Assembly: GCA_014650015.1 (NCBI GenBank)
Contig: BMUD01000006.1
Span: 133,839-197,838 of the forward strand
From: Streptomyces griseoloalbus
GTDB lineage: Bacteria; Actinomycetota; Actinomycetes; Streptomycetales; Streptomycetaceae
Reading direction: 5' to 3'
DNA length: 64,000 nt
Positions 35,476 to 45,604 of the stretch are shown one piece after another. A model generated the notes under the pieces. The model was given only the letters and a program-made list of their open reading frames with translations. It searched no databases and had not been told where the DNA came from. The translations under genes were made by a program, and so were the position numbers. Position 1 is the stretch's first letter, and every line of letters starts with the position of its first letter.

Positions 35476-36570
35476 TCAGCGACGCGCGCGGGCGGCGATC
35501 GCCTCGTACACCATGCCGACGAGCAGGTCGTCGGCGTCCCGCCGGCCGAACTCGGCGGCGGCGCGGGACATCTCGTACAGCCGGTGCGGGTCGGCGAGCA
35601 CCGGCAGCACGTTCTGCTGCACCCATTCCGGCGTCAGTTCCGCGTCGTCGACCAGCAGTCCGCCGCCTGCCTTGACCACCGGCTGGGCGTTGAGCCGCTG
35701 TTCGCCGTTGCCGATGGGCAGCGGGACGTAGGCGGCCGGGAGCCCGACGGCGGAGAGTTCGGCGACGGTCATCGCGCCCGCACGGCAGAGCATCATGTCG
35801 GCCGCCGCGTACGCGAGGTCCATCCGATCCAGGTAACTTACCGGGATGTAGGGGGGCATCCCCGGCATCTGGTGCACCTGCGGCAGTTCGTTCTTCGGGC
35901 CGACGGCGTGCAGGATCTGGATCCCGGCCTGCTGGAGCCAGGGGGCGACCGCCTGGACCACCTCGTTGAGGCGCCGGGCGCCCTGCGAGCCGCCGGACAC
36001 CAGCAGCGTCGGCAGGTTGGGGTCGAGCCCGAACGCGGCGCGGGCCTCGGGGCGCACGGCGGCCCGGTCGAGGGTGGCGACGGAGCGGCGCAGCGGGATG
36101 CCGATGTAGCGGGAGTTGCGCAGCTTGCTGTCGGGCGTGGAGACGGCCACCTGGGCGGCGTACCGGGAGCCGATCTTGTTGGCCAGACCGGGCCGGGCGT
36201 TGGCCTCGTGGATGACGATCGGCACGCCGAGCCGCTTGGCCGCGAGGTACCCGGGCAGGGCGACGTAACCGCCGAAGCCGACCACGGCGTCCGCCTTGGT
36301 GCGCTCCAGGATCTGCTCGGTCGCCTTGATCGTGCCGCGCAGCCGGCCCGGAACGGTGATCAGCTCGGGGGTTGGCTTGCGTGGCAGCGGTACCGCGGGG
36401 ATCAGCGCCAGCTCGTACCCGCGCTCGGGTACGAGACGGGTCTCGAGGCCGCGCTCCGTGCCCAGGGCCGTGATGCCCACGGTCGGATCCTGCCTGCGCA
36501 GGGCGTCCGCGAGGGCGAGCGCGGGCTCGATGTGGCCCGCGGTTCCTCCGCCGGCGAGTACGACATGCAC
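35476..36570 (-). CDS. murG: UDP-GlcNAc : lipid I N-acetylglucosaminyltransferase
   Basis: 364-residue membrane-associated GT-B transferase that makes lipid II. The N-terminal glycine loop [22 protein letters not shown] binds lipid I, and [31 protein letters not shown] is the second conserved block. The C-terminal UDP-GlcNAc site has [17 protein letters not shown] and [27 protein letters not shown] at 36570 lies six bases after the ftsW stop. murC, usually next in dcw clusters, is missing between murG and ftsQ. Confidence 0.97.
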   Translation of the reverse strand: MHVVLAGGGTAGHIEPALALADALRRQDPTVGITALGTERGLETRLVPERGYELALIPAVPLPRKPTPELITVPGRLRGTIKATEQILERTKADAVVGFGGYVALPGYLAAKRLGVPIVIHEANARPGLANKIGSRYAAQVAVSTPDSKLRNSRYIGIPLRRSVATLDRAAVRPEARAAFGLDPNLPTLLVSGGSQGARRLNEVVQAVAPWLQQAGIQILHAVGPKNELPQVHQMPGMPPYIPVSYLDRMDLAYAAADMMLCRAGAMTVAELSAVGLPAAYVPLPIGNGEQRLNAQPVVKAGGGLLVDDAELTPEWVQQNVLPVLADPHRLYEMSRAAAEFGRRDADDLLVGMVYEAIAARARR

Positions 36571-36576
36571 CGAAAT

Positions 36577-37929
36577 TCACCGCTCTCCGGACGAACGCGC
36601 CACCGGGGCGCGCCGTCGCATCGTGTTCCATCTCCGGGGCCGCTGAGAGCCCCCGTTCCGCTTTTTACCAAAGCGGGGTTGCCGCATCGCAAGCGCCATC
36701 CGCGCAGCGGGGTCCTCACGCGCGAAGGCGATCAGCAGCCCGATGGCGAACATGGTCGGCAGCAGGGCGGACCCTCCGTAGGAGAACAGCGGGAGCGGGA
36801 CTCCGGCGATCGGCAGCAGACCGAGCACCGCACCCATGTTGATCACGGCCTGGGCCGTGATCCAGGTGGTCACGCCTCCCGCGGCATACCTGACGAAGGG
36901 GTCCTCCGTGCGTCCGGCCACGCGGATACCCGCATAGCCTAGAGCCGCGAACAGGGCGAGTACCGACAGCGTCCCCGCCAGACCCAGTTCCTCACCGGTG
37001 ACGGCGAAGATGAAGTCCGTGTGGGCTTCCGGTAGTTGGCCCCATTTCTCCACGCTCGCGCCCAGTCCGGAACCGAAGAGCCCGCCGGAGGCGAGGGCGT
37101 AGATCCCGTGCACGGCCTGCCAGCAGTCGACCGGTCCCGACTGGGGTTCGGTGGCGCCGAGGCAGGCGAGCCGGGCCATGCGGTTGGGGCTGGTGCGGAT
37201 GAGGAGCGCCCCGATCAGCGCGGCGATGGAGAGCACGCCGACGAACAGCCGCGTGGGCGCTCCCGCCAGCCACAGCAGGCCGAACAGGATCGCCGTCAGG
37301 ATGATCGCCGTACCCATGTCGCCGCCGAGCATGATCAGCCCGAGCAGCATGAAGGCGGCCGGCACCAGTGGCACCAGCATGTGCTTCCACTGGGCCAGCA
37401 GCCGCTTGTCCTGCTTGCGGGCGAGCAGGTCGGCGCCCCACAGCACGAGCGCGAGCTTGCCGAACTCGCTGGGCTGGATCTGGAAGGAACCGCCGAGGGC
37501 GATCCAGTTCTGGTTGCCGTTGACCGCGACTCCTATCCCCGGCACCTGCACCAGGGCCATCAGGAAGACGGCGCCCGCGAGGATGGGGTAGGCCAGCGCC
37601 CGGTGCAGCCTCACCGGCATCCGGGAGGCCACGAGCAGCAGGACGGACCCGATCACGGCGGCCAGGAGCTGCTTGCGGAAGAAGTACGAGCCCGGCAGCG
37701 ACATCTGCAGCGCCGTGATCTGGGAAGCCGAGTAGACCATCACCAGGCCCAGCACGGTGATCAGCGCACTGCCGCCGAGGATCACGTAGTACGCGGTCAG
37801 CGGCCGGTCCCAGGCCTTGCGTGCCCTGGTGTGCAGGGTGCGCAAGGGGTTCTCGCGCGGGGGCCCGGGTACGACGGGTCTGCGGGCGGCCCGCTGCACG
37901 GGCGGGCGGCCGGTACGGCTACTGGGCAT
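36577..37929 (-). CDS. ftsW: Lipid II polymerase FtsW (SEDS family)
   Basis: 450-residue SEDS glycosyltransferase that polymerises septal peptidoglycan with FtsI. A basic N-terminus of about 45 residues precedes ten membrane spans. Conserved segments include LGLVMVYSASQ, GNQNWIALGGSFQIQPSEFGKLALVLW and GLGASVEKWGQLPEAHTDFIFAVTGEELGL, and near the end GVPLPLFSYGGSALLPTMFAIGLLIA. ATG at 37929 is chosen over the adjacent GTG (37932) because GGAGG is five bases before it. It ends with a basic tail and is followed after six bases by murG. Confidence 0.96.
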   Translation of the reverse strand: MPSSRTGRPPVQRAARRPVVPGPPRENPLRTLHTRARKAWDRPLTAYYVILGGSALITVLGLVMVYSASQITALQMSLPGSYFFRKQLLAAVIGSVLLLVASRMPVRLHRALAYPILAGAVFLMALVQVPGIGVAVNGNQNWIALGGSFQIQPSEFGKLALVLWGADLLARKQDKRLLAQWKHMLVPLVPAAFMLLGLIMLGGDMGTAIILTAILFGLLWLAGAPTRLFVGVLSIAALIGALLIRTSPNRMARLACLGATEPQSGPVDCWQAVHGIYALASGGLFGSGLGASVEKWGQLPEAHTDFIFAVTGEELGLAGTLSVLALFAALGYAGIRVAGRTEDPFVRYAAGGVTTWITAQAVINMGAVLGLLPIAGVPLPLFSYGGSALLPTMFAIGLLIAFAREDPAARMALAMRQPRFGKKRNGGSQRPRRWNTMRRRAPVARSSGER

Positions 37930-38010
37930 CACGGCCTCCGCTGTACGCCGGACAGGGCCTGGGGCCTCTCACGCGTCCCTCCCAAGGTCGCCCGGCGCCA
38001 GGCGGCCGGG

Positions 38011-39438
38011 TCAGGCGCCGAGCTCGCGCACCGCCTGTGCGAACGCGTCACCGCGCTTGTTGTAGTTGGCGAACATGTCCATCGAGGCGCAGGCCGGGGC
38101 CAGCAGCACCGTGTCGCCGGGCCGTGCGAGCCGCTGTGCCTCGCGGACGGCCTGGAGCATCGCCCCAGTGTCGGTCCGGTCGAGGTCGACCACGGGTACT
38201 TCCGGCGCGTGTCGCGCGAGGGCTTCGCGGATCAGGGCGCGGTCCTGGCCGATCAGTACGACACCGCGCAGCCGCTTCGCCGACCCCGCGACCAGCTCGT
38301 CGAAGGTGGCGCCCTTGGCGAGGCCGCCGGCGATCCACACGATCGACTCGTACGCCGCCAACGAGGCTTGGGCGGCATGCGTGTTGGTGGCCTTGGAGTC
38401 GTCGATGTACGCCACCCCGTCCACGTCGCCGACGTGCGCGATGCGGTGGGCGTCGGGCGTGAAGGCCCGCAGGCCGTCCCGTACGGCTCCGGCCGGCACC
38501 CCGAAGGCGCGGGCGAGGGCGGCGGCCGCCAGGGCGTTGGCGATGTTGTGCGGGGCCGGCGGGTTGACGTCGGCGACCTCGGCGAGCTCCTGGGCGTTCT
38601 TCTGCCGGTTCTCGACGAACGCCCGGTCGACCAGGATGCCTTCCACCACGCCGAGTTGGGAGGGTCCCGGGGTGCCCAGGGTGAAGCCGACGGCGCGGCA
38701 GCCCTCCTCGACGTCGGCCTCGCGGACCAGGTCCTCGGTGGACGGTTTGTCGCCTGCGTCGACGTTGTAGACGCAGGCGACGCGGTTGCCCTCGTAGATA
38801 CGGCCCTTGTCGGCGGCGTACGCCTCCATGGAGCCGTGCCAGTCGAGGTGGTCGGGGGCGAGGTTCAGCACGGCGGCCGAGTGGGCGCGCAGGGAGGGCG
38901 CCCAGTGGAGCTGGTAGCTGGACAGCTCCACGGCGAGCACGTCGTACCGCTCCTCGCCGAGGACCGCGTCGAGGAGGGAGACGCCGATGTTGCCGACGGC
39001 GGCGGTGCGCAGGCCCGCAGCCTCCAGGATGGCGGCGAGCATCCGGACGGTCGTGGTCTTGCCGTTGGTGCCGGTGACCGCGAGCCAGGGCGCCGCGTCG
39101 GGGCCGCGCAGCCGCCAGGCGAGCTCGACGTCGCCCCAGACGGGGACGCCGGCCCGCCCGGCGGCGGCGAACAGCGGCTTGTCCGGCTTCCAGCCGGGCG
39201 CGGTGACGATGAGGTCGGTGCCCTCGGGCAGGGTGGCGCCGTCGCCGAGGCGGACGGTGACACCGAGCTGCTCCAGTTCGGCCGCCTGGGCCCGGGCGCG
39301 CTCGTCGTCGCCGTCGTTGACGACCGTGACGCGTGCGCCGAGGCCGTGCAGCACCTTGGCCGCCGGGACGCCGGAGACGCCGAGCCCGGCGACGGTGACG
39401 TGCTTGCCCTGGAATTCGAAAGGCACCGAGGAGGTCAC
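38011..39438 (-). CDS. murD: UDP-MurNAc-L-Ala : D-Glu ligase
   Basis: 475-residue Mur ligase that adds D-glutamate to the cell-wall precursor. The N-terminal Rossmann domain has VTVAGLGVSGVPAAKVL. The ATP site reads LAVTGTNGKTTTVRML, followed by NIGVSLLD and LNLAPDHLDWHGSMEAYAADKGRI. The C-terminal domain has YIDDSKATNTHAAQASL and LLAPACASMDMFANYNKRGDAF. GTG at 39438 overlaps the mraY stop by four bases. An ATG at 39453 is an alternative adding five residues. It is 81 bases upstream of ftsW. Confidence 0.97.
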   Translation of the reverse strand: MTSSVPFEFQGKHVTVAGLGVSGVPAAKVLHGLGARVTVVNDGDDERARAQAAELEQLGVTVRLGDGATLPEGTDLIVTAPGWKPDKPLFAAAGRAGVPVWGDVELAWRLRGPDAAPWLAVTGTNGKTTTVRMLAAILEAAGLRTAAVGNIGVSLLDAVLGEERYDVLAVELSSYQLHWAPSLRAHSAAVLNLAPDHLDWHGSMEAYAADKGRIYEGNRVACVYNVDAGDKPSTEDLVREADVEEGCRAVGFTLGTPGPSQLGVVEGILVDRAFVENRQKNAQELAEVADVNPPAPHNIANALAAAALARAFGVPAGAVRDGLRAFTPDAHRIAHVGDVDGVAYIDDSKATNTHAAQASLAAYESIVWIAGGLAKGATFDELVAGSAKRLRGVVLIGQDRALIREALARHAPEVPVVDLDRTDTGAMLQAVREAQRLARPGDTVLLAPACASMDMFANYNKRGDAFAQAVRELGA

Positions 39439-40508
39439 TTTTCCGCTGCCCATCCCGCATAGAAGAGGCCCAGTCCGACAATCACACAAATACCCTGGAT
39501 GATCCAGAAGCGGACCACCACAAGGACCTCGGACCAGCCTTTGAGTTCGAAGTGGTGCTGGAGTGGCGCCATCCGGAAGACCCGCTTCCCGGTGAGCCGG
39601 AACGAGCCGACCTGGATGACCACCGACATGGTGATGAGGACGAACAGACCGCCCAGGATGGCCAGCAGCAGTTCGGTGCGGGAGCAGATCGCGAGACCCG
39701 CGAGCACACCGCCGAGCGCCAGCGAACCGGTGTCACCCATGAAGATCTTGGCCGGCGAGGTGTTCCACCACAGGAAGCCCAGGCAGGAGCCCATCAGCGC
39801 GGAGGCGACGACGGCGAGGTCCAGCGGGTCGCGCACTTCGTAGCAGGCGCCCGGGTTGGTCAGCGTGTCGCCGTTGGCGCAGGACTCCTGGAACTGCCAG
39901 ACGCCGATGAACGTGTAGGCACCGAAGACGAGGACGGAGGCGCCGGTGGCGAGGCCGTCCAGACCGTCGGTCAGGTTCACGCCGTTCGACATCGCGAGGA
40001 TCATGAACAGTGCCCAGACGACGAACAGCACCGGGCCGATGGTCCAGCCGAAGTCCGTGATGAACGACAGCTTCGTGGAGGCCGGGGTCTGCCCGCGGGA
40101 GTCCGCGAACTGCAGGGACAGCACCGCGAAGGCGACACCGACGATCAGCTGGCCGGCCATCTTCGCCTTGGCCCGCAGACCCAGCGAACGCCGCTTGACG
40201 ATCTTGATGTAGTCGTCCAGGAAGCCGACCAGGCCCATGCCGACCATCAGGCCCAGCACCAGCACCCCGGAGTACCTCGGCGGCTCGCCGCTGATCACCT
40301 TGGACAGGAAGTAGGCGGCGACCGTCGCCAGTATGAAGGCGATGCCGCCCATGGTCGGCGTACCGCGCTTGCTGGCGTGCTCGCGCGGGCCGTCGTCACG
40401 GATGTACTGCCCGTAGCCCTTGCGGGCGAGCAGTTTGATCAGCAGCGGAGTGCCGACCAGCGTGAGGAAGAGGCCAATGACTCCTGCGAACAGGATCTGA
40501 TTCATCAT
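39435..40508 (-). CDS. mraY: Phospho-MurNAc-pentapeptide translocase
   Basis: 357-residue integral membrane transferase that forms lipid I from UDP-MurNAc-pentapeptide and undecaprenyl phosphate. About ten spans are seen. The signature blocks are GTPTMGGIAFILAT, FLDDYIKIVKRRSLGL with the catalytic aspartates, SNGVNLTDGLDGLATG, and FMGDTGSLALGG. ATG at 40508 overlaps the murF stop (ATGA); a second ATG follows at once. Position between murF and murD is standard. Confidence 0.97.
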   Translation of the reverse strand: MMNQILFAGVIGLFLTLVGTPLLIKLLARKGYGQYIRDDGPREHASKRGTPTMGGIAFILATVAAYFLSKVISGEPPRYSGVLVLGLMVGMGLVGFLDDYIKIVKRRSLGLRAKAKMAGQLIVGVAFAVLSLQFADSRGQTPASTKLSFITDFGWTIGPVLFVVWALFMILAMSNGVNLTDGLDGLATGASVLVFGAYTFIGVWQFQESCANGDTLTNPGACYEVRDPLDLAVVASALMGSCLGFLWWNTSPAKIFMGDTGSLALGGVLAGLAICSRTELLLAILGGLFVLITMSVVIQVGSFRLTGKRVFRMAPLQHHFELKGWSEVLVVVRFWIIQGICVIVGLGLFYAGWAAEK

Positions 40509-41920
40509 CGGGCGGCGACCTCACCCTCGGCACCGGTCTCGAGCAGCGCCTGCGCCACGCTCTCGAGCCCGACCGAACGGGACGCCTTCACGAGAACGAC
40601 GTCTCCCGGGCGCAATTGGCTGCGCAACAGGTCGACCGCCGCCTGTGCGTCGGACACGTGCACCGACTCCTCACCCCACGAACCCTCGTTATATGCGCCC
40701 AGTTGCAGCCAGGCGGCTTCCCTGCCCCCGACCGCGACGAGCTTGCTGACGTTGAGTCGGACGGCGAGCCGTCCGACCGCGTCGTGCTCGGCGAGCGCCT
40801 CGTCCCCGAGCTCGGCCATCTTGCCGAGCACCGCCCACGTACGACGCCCGCCCGCCATGGCTGCCAGGGCGCGCAGGGCGGCCCGCATGGACTCGGGGTT
40901 CGCGTTGTAGGCGTCGTTGACGACCGTCACGCCGTCCGGGCGCTCGGTGACCTCCATCCGCCAGCGGGAGAGGGAGCCCGCCTCGGAGAGCGCACGGGCG
41001 ATCTCGTCAGCGGACATGCCCAACTCGTGGGCGACGGCGGCCGCGGCGAGCGCGTTCGACACGTGATGCTCACCGTACAGGCGCATGGTCACATCGCTTG
41101 CACCGGAGGGTGTGTGAAGCCTGAAGGAGGGCTGTCCGGTGTCCGTGAGTCGCACGTTCTCGGCGGAGACGTCCGCTTCGTCGGACTCTCCGAAAAGGAT
41201 CACCTTCGCCTTCGTACGGGACGCCATGGCCCGTACGAGGGGGTCGTCCGCGTTGAGGATCGCGACGCCGCCCTCCTCGGCCGGGGGCAGGGCCTCGACC
41301 AGTTCCCCCTTGGCCTCGGCGATCTGCTCCCGGCCGCCGAACTCGCCGATGTGGGCGGAGCCGACGTTCAGGACGAGGCCGACCTTCGGGGGCGTCAGAC
41401 CGGTGAGGTACCGAATATGGCCGATTCCGCGCGCTCCCATCTCCAGCACGAGGAACTTCGTCTCCTCGGTGGCGGTGAGCGCGGTGAGCGGGAGCCCGAT
41501 CTCGTTGTTGAGGGACCCGGGGGTGAAGACGGTCGGCGCCTTGCTCCGGAGCACCTGGGCGATCAGGTCCTTGGTGCTGGTCTTGCCGGCCGATCCGGTG
41601 AGCGCGACGAGGGTGGTGCCGAGCCGGCCGACGACGTGCCGGGCGAGGGCCCCGAGGGCCGCCTGGACGTCCTCGACGACGATCGCGGGGACCCCGACGG
41701 GCCGGGAGGCGAGCACGGCCACCGCGCCCGCCTCGACGACCGCGGACGCGAAGTCGTGTCCGTCCACGCGCTCGCCGACGAAGGCGACGAACAGGCTGCC
41801 CGGACCCGCCTCCCGGGAGTCACGGACGACCGGTCCGGTGACCTGGACGGAGGGGTCCGGTATATCGTGCGTCTGCCCGCCGACGACTTCAGCGATCTCG
41901 GCGAGGGAGAGGGCGATCAC
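40505..41920 (-). CDS. murF: UDP-MurNAc-tripeptide : D-Ala-D-Ala ligase
   Basis: 471-residue Mur ligase that adds D-Ala-D-Ala. The N-terminal substrate domain has VTGPVVRDSREAGPGSLFVAFVGERVDGHDF. The ATP loop is LVALTGSAGKTSTKDLIAQVL, followed by TPGSLNNEIGLPLTAL, LEMGARGIGHI and VNDAYNANPESMRAAL. GTG at 41920 is used; the nearby ATG at 41928 hits a stop after three codons. The gap to the murE stop is four bases. Confidence 0.97.
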   Translation of the reverse strand: MIALSLAEIAEVVGGQTHDIPDPSVQVTGPVVRDSREAGPGSLFVAFVGERVDGHDFASAVVEAGAVAVLASRPVGVPAIVVEDVQAALGALARHVVGRLGTTLVALTGSAGKTSTKDLIAQVLRSKAPTVFTPGSLNNEIGLPLTALTATEETKFLVLEMGARGIGHIRYLTGLTPPKVGLVLNVGSAHIGEFGGREQIAEAKGELVEALPPAEEGGVAILNADDPLVRAMASRTKAKVILFGESDEADVSAENVRLTDTGQPSFRLHTPSGASDVTMRLYGEHHVSNALAAAAVAHELGMSADEIARALSEAGSLSRWRMEVTERPDGVTVVNDAYNANPESMRAALRALAAMAGGRRTWAVLGKMAELGDEALAEHDAVGRLAVRLNVSKLVAVGGREAAWLQLGAYNEGSWGEESVHVSDAQAAVDLLRSQLRPGDVVLVKASRSVGLESVAQALLETGAEGEVAAR

Positions 41921-41924
41921 AAGT

Positions 41925-43445
41925 TCATCCCTGGGTCTTCTTGATGGCTTCGCGAAGCACCTGGCGGTCGTCGAAGGGACGCACCACCCCGGCGATGTCC
42001 TGCCCCTGCTCATGGCCCTTGCCGGCGACCAGCACGGTGTCGCCGGGACGCGCCCGGGCGACGGCGGCCGCGATCGCGGCGGCACGGTCCTCGAAGACCT
42101 GCACCTCGCCGCGCTCGTGGGCGGGCACGGAGGCCGCGCCCTGGAGCATGGTGGCGAGGATCGCGAGGGGGTCCTCGGAGCGGGGGTTGTCGGAGGTCAG
42201 TACGGCCGTGTCGGCCAGCCGCGCGACGGCGGCGCCCATGGGGGCGCGCTTGGTGGTGTCGCGGTCGCCGCCGCAGCCGAGCACGACGTGCACCTTGCCC
42301 TCGGTGACCTTGCGCAGGGCGCGCAGCACCGATTCGACGGCGTCGGTCTTGTGGGCGTAGTCCACGACCGCGAGGTACGGCTGTCCGGCGTCCACGCGCT
42401 CCAGCCGGCCCGGCACGCCCGGCACGGCGGCGACGCCGTCGGCGGCGGCCTGCGGGTCGAGCCCGGCGGCGGCGAGGGCGACGATCGCGGCGAGGGTGTT
42501 GGCGACGTTGAAGGGGCCCGGCAGCGGCGAGCGGGCGGTGATCCGCTCGCCCTGGGGGCCGACCACGGTGAACGCCGAGTCCATCGGACCGACCTTGACG
42601 TCCTCGGCGCGCCAGTCGGCGTCGGGGTGGCCCTCGGCGGAGTAGGTGACGACCGGGACGCCGGCCTCCTTGGCGAGGCGGCGGCCGTACTCGTCGTCGA
42701 CGTTGACCACGCCGAGTCTGCTGCGTTTCGGCGTGAACAGCTGCGCCTTGGCCCGGAAGTAGTCCTCCATGTCGGAGTGGAACTCCATGTGTTCCGGGCT
42801 GAGGTTGGTGAAGACGCCGATGTCGAAGACGCAGCCGTCGACCCGGCCGAGGACCAGGGCGTGGCTGGAGACCTCCATGGCGACCGCGTCGGTGCCGCGT
42901 TCCCGCATGACGGCGAACAGGGCCTGGAGGTCGGTGGCCTCGGGCGTGGTCCGCTCGGACTTGATGCGCTCGTCGCCGATGCGCATCTCGACGGTGCCGA
43001 TCAGACCCGTGCTGCGGACGGTCTTCAGGCCCCCCTCGACCAGGTAGGCGGTGGTGGTCTTGCCGGAGGTGCCGGTGATGCCGATCTGGAGCAGATCGCG
43101 GCCCGGGTGGCCGTAGATCGTGGCCGCCAGCTCGCCCATCCGCGCGCGCGGGTCGTCGACCACCAGCACGGGCAGCCCGGTCTCGGCGACGCGCTCGGCA
43201 CCGGACGGGTCGGTGAGCACGGCGACCGCGCCGAGGCCGGCGGCCTGGGTGACGAAGTCTGCGCCGTGGGCGCGGGCGCCCGGGAGGGCGGCGTACAGGT
43301 CGCCGGGCCGGACGGCGCGCGAGTCGTGGGTGATGCCCGTGATCTCGGCGGTCTTCTCCGGCGCGGGGACACCCAGCTGACCGGCGAGTTCCGCCAGGGA
43401 TGTGGCGGAGACCTGAACCGGACGGGGCGGTCCCGGATATGTCAC
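41925..43445 (-). CDS. murE: UDP-MurNAc-L-Ala-D-Glu : diaminopimelate ligase
   Basis: 506-residue Mur ligase that adds diaminopimelate. ITHDSRAVRPGDLYAALPGARAHGADF marks the N-terminal domain. The ATP loop is IGITGTSGKTTTAYLVEGG, followed by TTPEATDLQALFAVM and MEVSSHALVLGRV. The DNPR motif in LTSDNPRSEDPLAIL is the signature of enzymes using diaminopimelate instead of lysine. GTG at 43445 (AAGGG seven bases upstream) is preferred; the frame continues 45 codons to GTG 43580 through low-complexity sequence. The ftsI stop lies 170 bases upstream of 43445. Confidence 0.95.
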   Translation of the reverse strand: MTYPGPPRPVQVSATSLAELAGQLGVPAPEKTAEITGITHDSRAVRPGDLYAALPGARAHGADFVTQAAGLGAVAVLTDPSGAERVAETGLPVLVVDDPRARMGELAATIYGHPGRDLLQIGITGTSGKTTTAYLVEGGLKTVRSTGLIGTVEMRIGDERIKSERTTPEATDLQALFAVMRERGTDAVAMEVSSHALVLGRVDGCVFDIGVFTNLSPEHMEFHSDMEDYFRAKAQLFTPKRSRLGVVNVDDEYGRRLAKEAGVPVVTYSAEGHPDADWRAEDVKVGPMDSAFTVVGPQGERITARSPLPGPFNVANTLAAIVALAAAGLDPQAAADGVAAVPGVPGRLERVDAGQPYLAVVDYAHKTDAVESVLRALRKVTEGKVHVVLGCGGDRDTTKRAPMGAAVARLADTAVLTSDNPRSEDPLAILATMLQGAASVPAHERGEVQVFEDRAAAIAAAVARARPGDTVLVAGKGHEQGQDIAGVVRPFDDRQVLREAIKKTQG

Positions 43446-43615
43446 GGGGTGGCCCTTCTGGGTGGTTTGGGACTGATCGGCGTGTGGCACGGCGGTGAGC
43501 GTACCGGGCGTACCGGCTCGGGGGCCAAGTGAGGGGCGGGGGGTGCTCTGGTTCCCGGGGTCGGGGGTGATCGTCGTCACGGGGTGGTTCCTGGTGGCTC
43601 GGTACTCGGTACGGG

Positions 43616-45604
43616 TCAGGGGGTGAAGGTGACCGGGAGTTTGGCGGGGGCGGCGCCGGTGGGCGGCACCTGGAGGGTCTTCAGGGCGAACTCCATGACC
43701 TGCTTGTAGACGGGTCCGCAGATCTGGCCGCCGAAGTAGTTGCCCTCGGTGGCGTTCTGGATGACGCAGTAGACGGTGATCCTGGGCTTGTCGGCGGGTG
43801 CGAACCCGGCGAAGGACGAGGTGTAGCCGTGGTACTTGCCGGTGGCCGGATCCACGCGGTTCGCCGTACCGGTCTTCCCCGCGACCCGGTAGCCCGGGAT
43901 GCGCGCCTTGGTGCCGGTGCCCTCCTCGTCGTCCACGACCGACTCCAGCATCCGGGCGAGCGTCTTCGCCGTCTTCTCGCTGACGACCCGGGTCTTCCCG
44001 GGCTCCGGGGCGGGCGTGAAGCGTCCGTCGGGGCCCTTGGAACCGCGCACCAGCGTGGGTTCGATACGGACGCCGCCGTTGGCGATGGTCGAGTACACCG
44101 ACGCGGCCTGCATGGCGTTGATGGAGACGCCCTGGCCGAAAGGAATCGTGTACTGCTGCGAGGTGGACCAGGTGTCCGGCGGGGCGAGGATGCCCTTGGT
44201 CTCGCCGGGGAAGCCCAGCCCGGTGTGGTCGCCCAGGCCGAACTTGCGCAGGTAGTCGTAGAGGACCCGGTTGGCCTGCGCCTGGGTCTTGCCGAGCTGG
44301 CCGGTGGCGAGGATGGTGCCGATGTTGCTGGACTTGGCGAGCACGCCGTTCAGCGTGAGGTACCAGGTCGGGTGGTCGATGTCGTCCTTGAAGAGCCGGT
44401 CGCCGCGGTGCAGCCGGTTGGGCACGACGACATGGGTCTCGGGGGTGGCGGCGTTCTCCTCCAGGACGGCCGCCATCGAGAGGACCTTGGCGGTGGAGCC
44501 GGGCTCGTAGGCGTCCTGGAGGGCGGCGTTGCCGAGCGCCGTGGGATCCGCCTCGGAGAGGTCGTTGGGGTCGAAGCCGGGCGCGTTGGCCATCGCGAGG
44601 ACCTGGCCGGTGCGGGTGTCCTGGACGATGACGTAGCCGCGGTCGGCCGCGGACTCCTTCACCTGCTTGCCGATGGCGTTCTGCGCGGCCCACTGGATGT
44701 CGCGGTCGATGGTGAGCTCGATGTCGCTGCCGGGCACGGCCGGGGTCTCGGTGGAGCCGGCGGTCGGGACGAGACGGCCGCCGGACTGGGCGTAGCGGAT
44801 CTTGCCGTCCCTGCCGGCGAGCCGCTTGTCCAGCTGGAGCTCGATGCCGCCGCCGCCCTTGCCCTCGGCGTTGACCCAGCCCAGTATCCCGGCGGCGAGC
44901 TCGTTGTTGGGGTACACGCGCTTGCTGGTGGGCACGGAGAAGACGCCGGCCAGCACGTTGGCGGTGGACTCGTCGGTCTCCGCCTTCTTCGCGAGCGCGG
45001 TCTTCAGGTCCTTGATCTGCTTCCAGACCTGCGGGGTCTGACGGCCGGCCAGCTTGACGTAGCGCAGGGCCTCGTTCTCCGGCCGCAGCTTCTTGACGAG
45101 GTCGTCCTGGTCCTCGTCGAGGATCGGGGCGAGGAGGGCGGCGGCCTGCTCGGGGCCGTCGTCGATCTCCAGCTCGTCCGGGGCGAACATCGTGGGGTCG
45201 GCGGTGATGTCGTAGGCGTCCTCGCTGGTCGCCAGGGCCACGCCACTCCGGTCGGTGATCTCGCCGCGTTCGGCGGCCAGCACCTGCCCGACGTAGCGGT
45301 TCTGCTCGGCCTTGGCGGCGTAGGTGCTCGCGTCGACGGCCTGCACCTGGAAGAGGCGTACGACGAAGGCGAGCAGCACCAGGGTCAGGAGCACGCCGAC
45401 CAGGCGCAGGCGGGGGCGCGGACTGCCCAGCCGGATGGCCTTCGGAGCCCCGGTCCGGGGCCCCGCGGGCCGGCGGGCCGGTTGGGCGCCGGGTCCCGGG
45501 CGCCGTCCGGCACCGGGTCCGGGGCGCCCGGCGCCCGGTCGGACGGGCCTGGCGGGTCCGGGCACCCGGCGGAGGGGCGGTTCCCTGTCGGACACTTCCG
45601 TCAC
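43616..45604 (-). CDS. ftsI: Septal peptidoglycan transpeptidase FtsI (PBP3)
   Basis: 662-residue class B penicillin-binding protein. A Pro/Arg/Gly-rich cytoplasmic tail (about 65 residues) is followed by one span (VGVLLTLVLLAFVVRLFQV), a PBP dimerisation domain (about 105-290), and the transpeptidase domain. Active-site motifs are SxxK in GSTAKVLSM, SxN in SSN of AKSSNIGTIL, and KTG in VAGKTGTANRVD. GTG at 45604 overlaps the ftsL stop by four bases. It cross-links septal peptidoglycan together with FtsW. Confidence 0.97.
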   Translation of the reverse strand: MTEVSDREPPLRRVPGPARPVRPGAGRPGPGAGRRPGPGAQPARRPAGPRTGAPKAIRLGSPRPRLRLVGVLLTLVLLAFVVRLFQVQAVDASTYAAKAEQNRYVGQVLAAERGEITDRSGVALATSEDAYDITADPTMFAPDELEIDDGPEQAAALLAPILDEDQDDLVKKLRPENEALRYVKLAGRQTPQVWKQIKDLKTALAKKAETDESTANVLAGVFSVPTSKRVYPNNELAAGILGWVNAEGKGGGGIELQLDKRLAGRDGKIRYAQSGGRLVPTAGSTETPAVPGSDIELTIDRDIQWAAQNAIGKQVKESAADRGYVIVQDTRTGQVLAMANAPGFDPNDLSEADPTALGNAALQDAYEPGSTAKVLSMAAVLEENAATPETHVVVPNRLHRGDRLFKDDIDHPTWYLTLNGVLAKSSNIGTILATGQLGKTQAQANRVLYDYLRKFGLGDHTGLGFPGETKGILAPPDTWSTSQQYTIPFGQGVSINAMQAASVYSTIANGGVRIEPTLVRGSKGPDGRFTPAPEPGKTRVVSEKTAKTLARMLESVVDDEEGTGTKARIPGYRVAGKTGTANRVDPATGKYHGYTSSFAGFAPADKPRITVYCVIQNATEGNYFGGQICGPVYKQVMEFALKTLQVPPTGAAPAKLPVTFTP

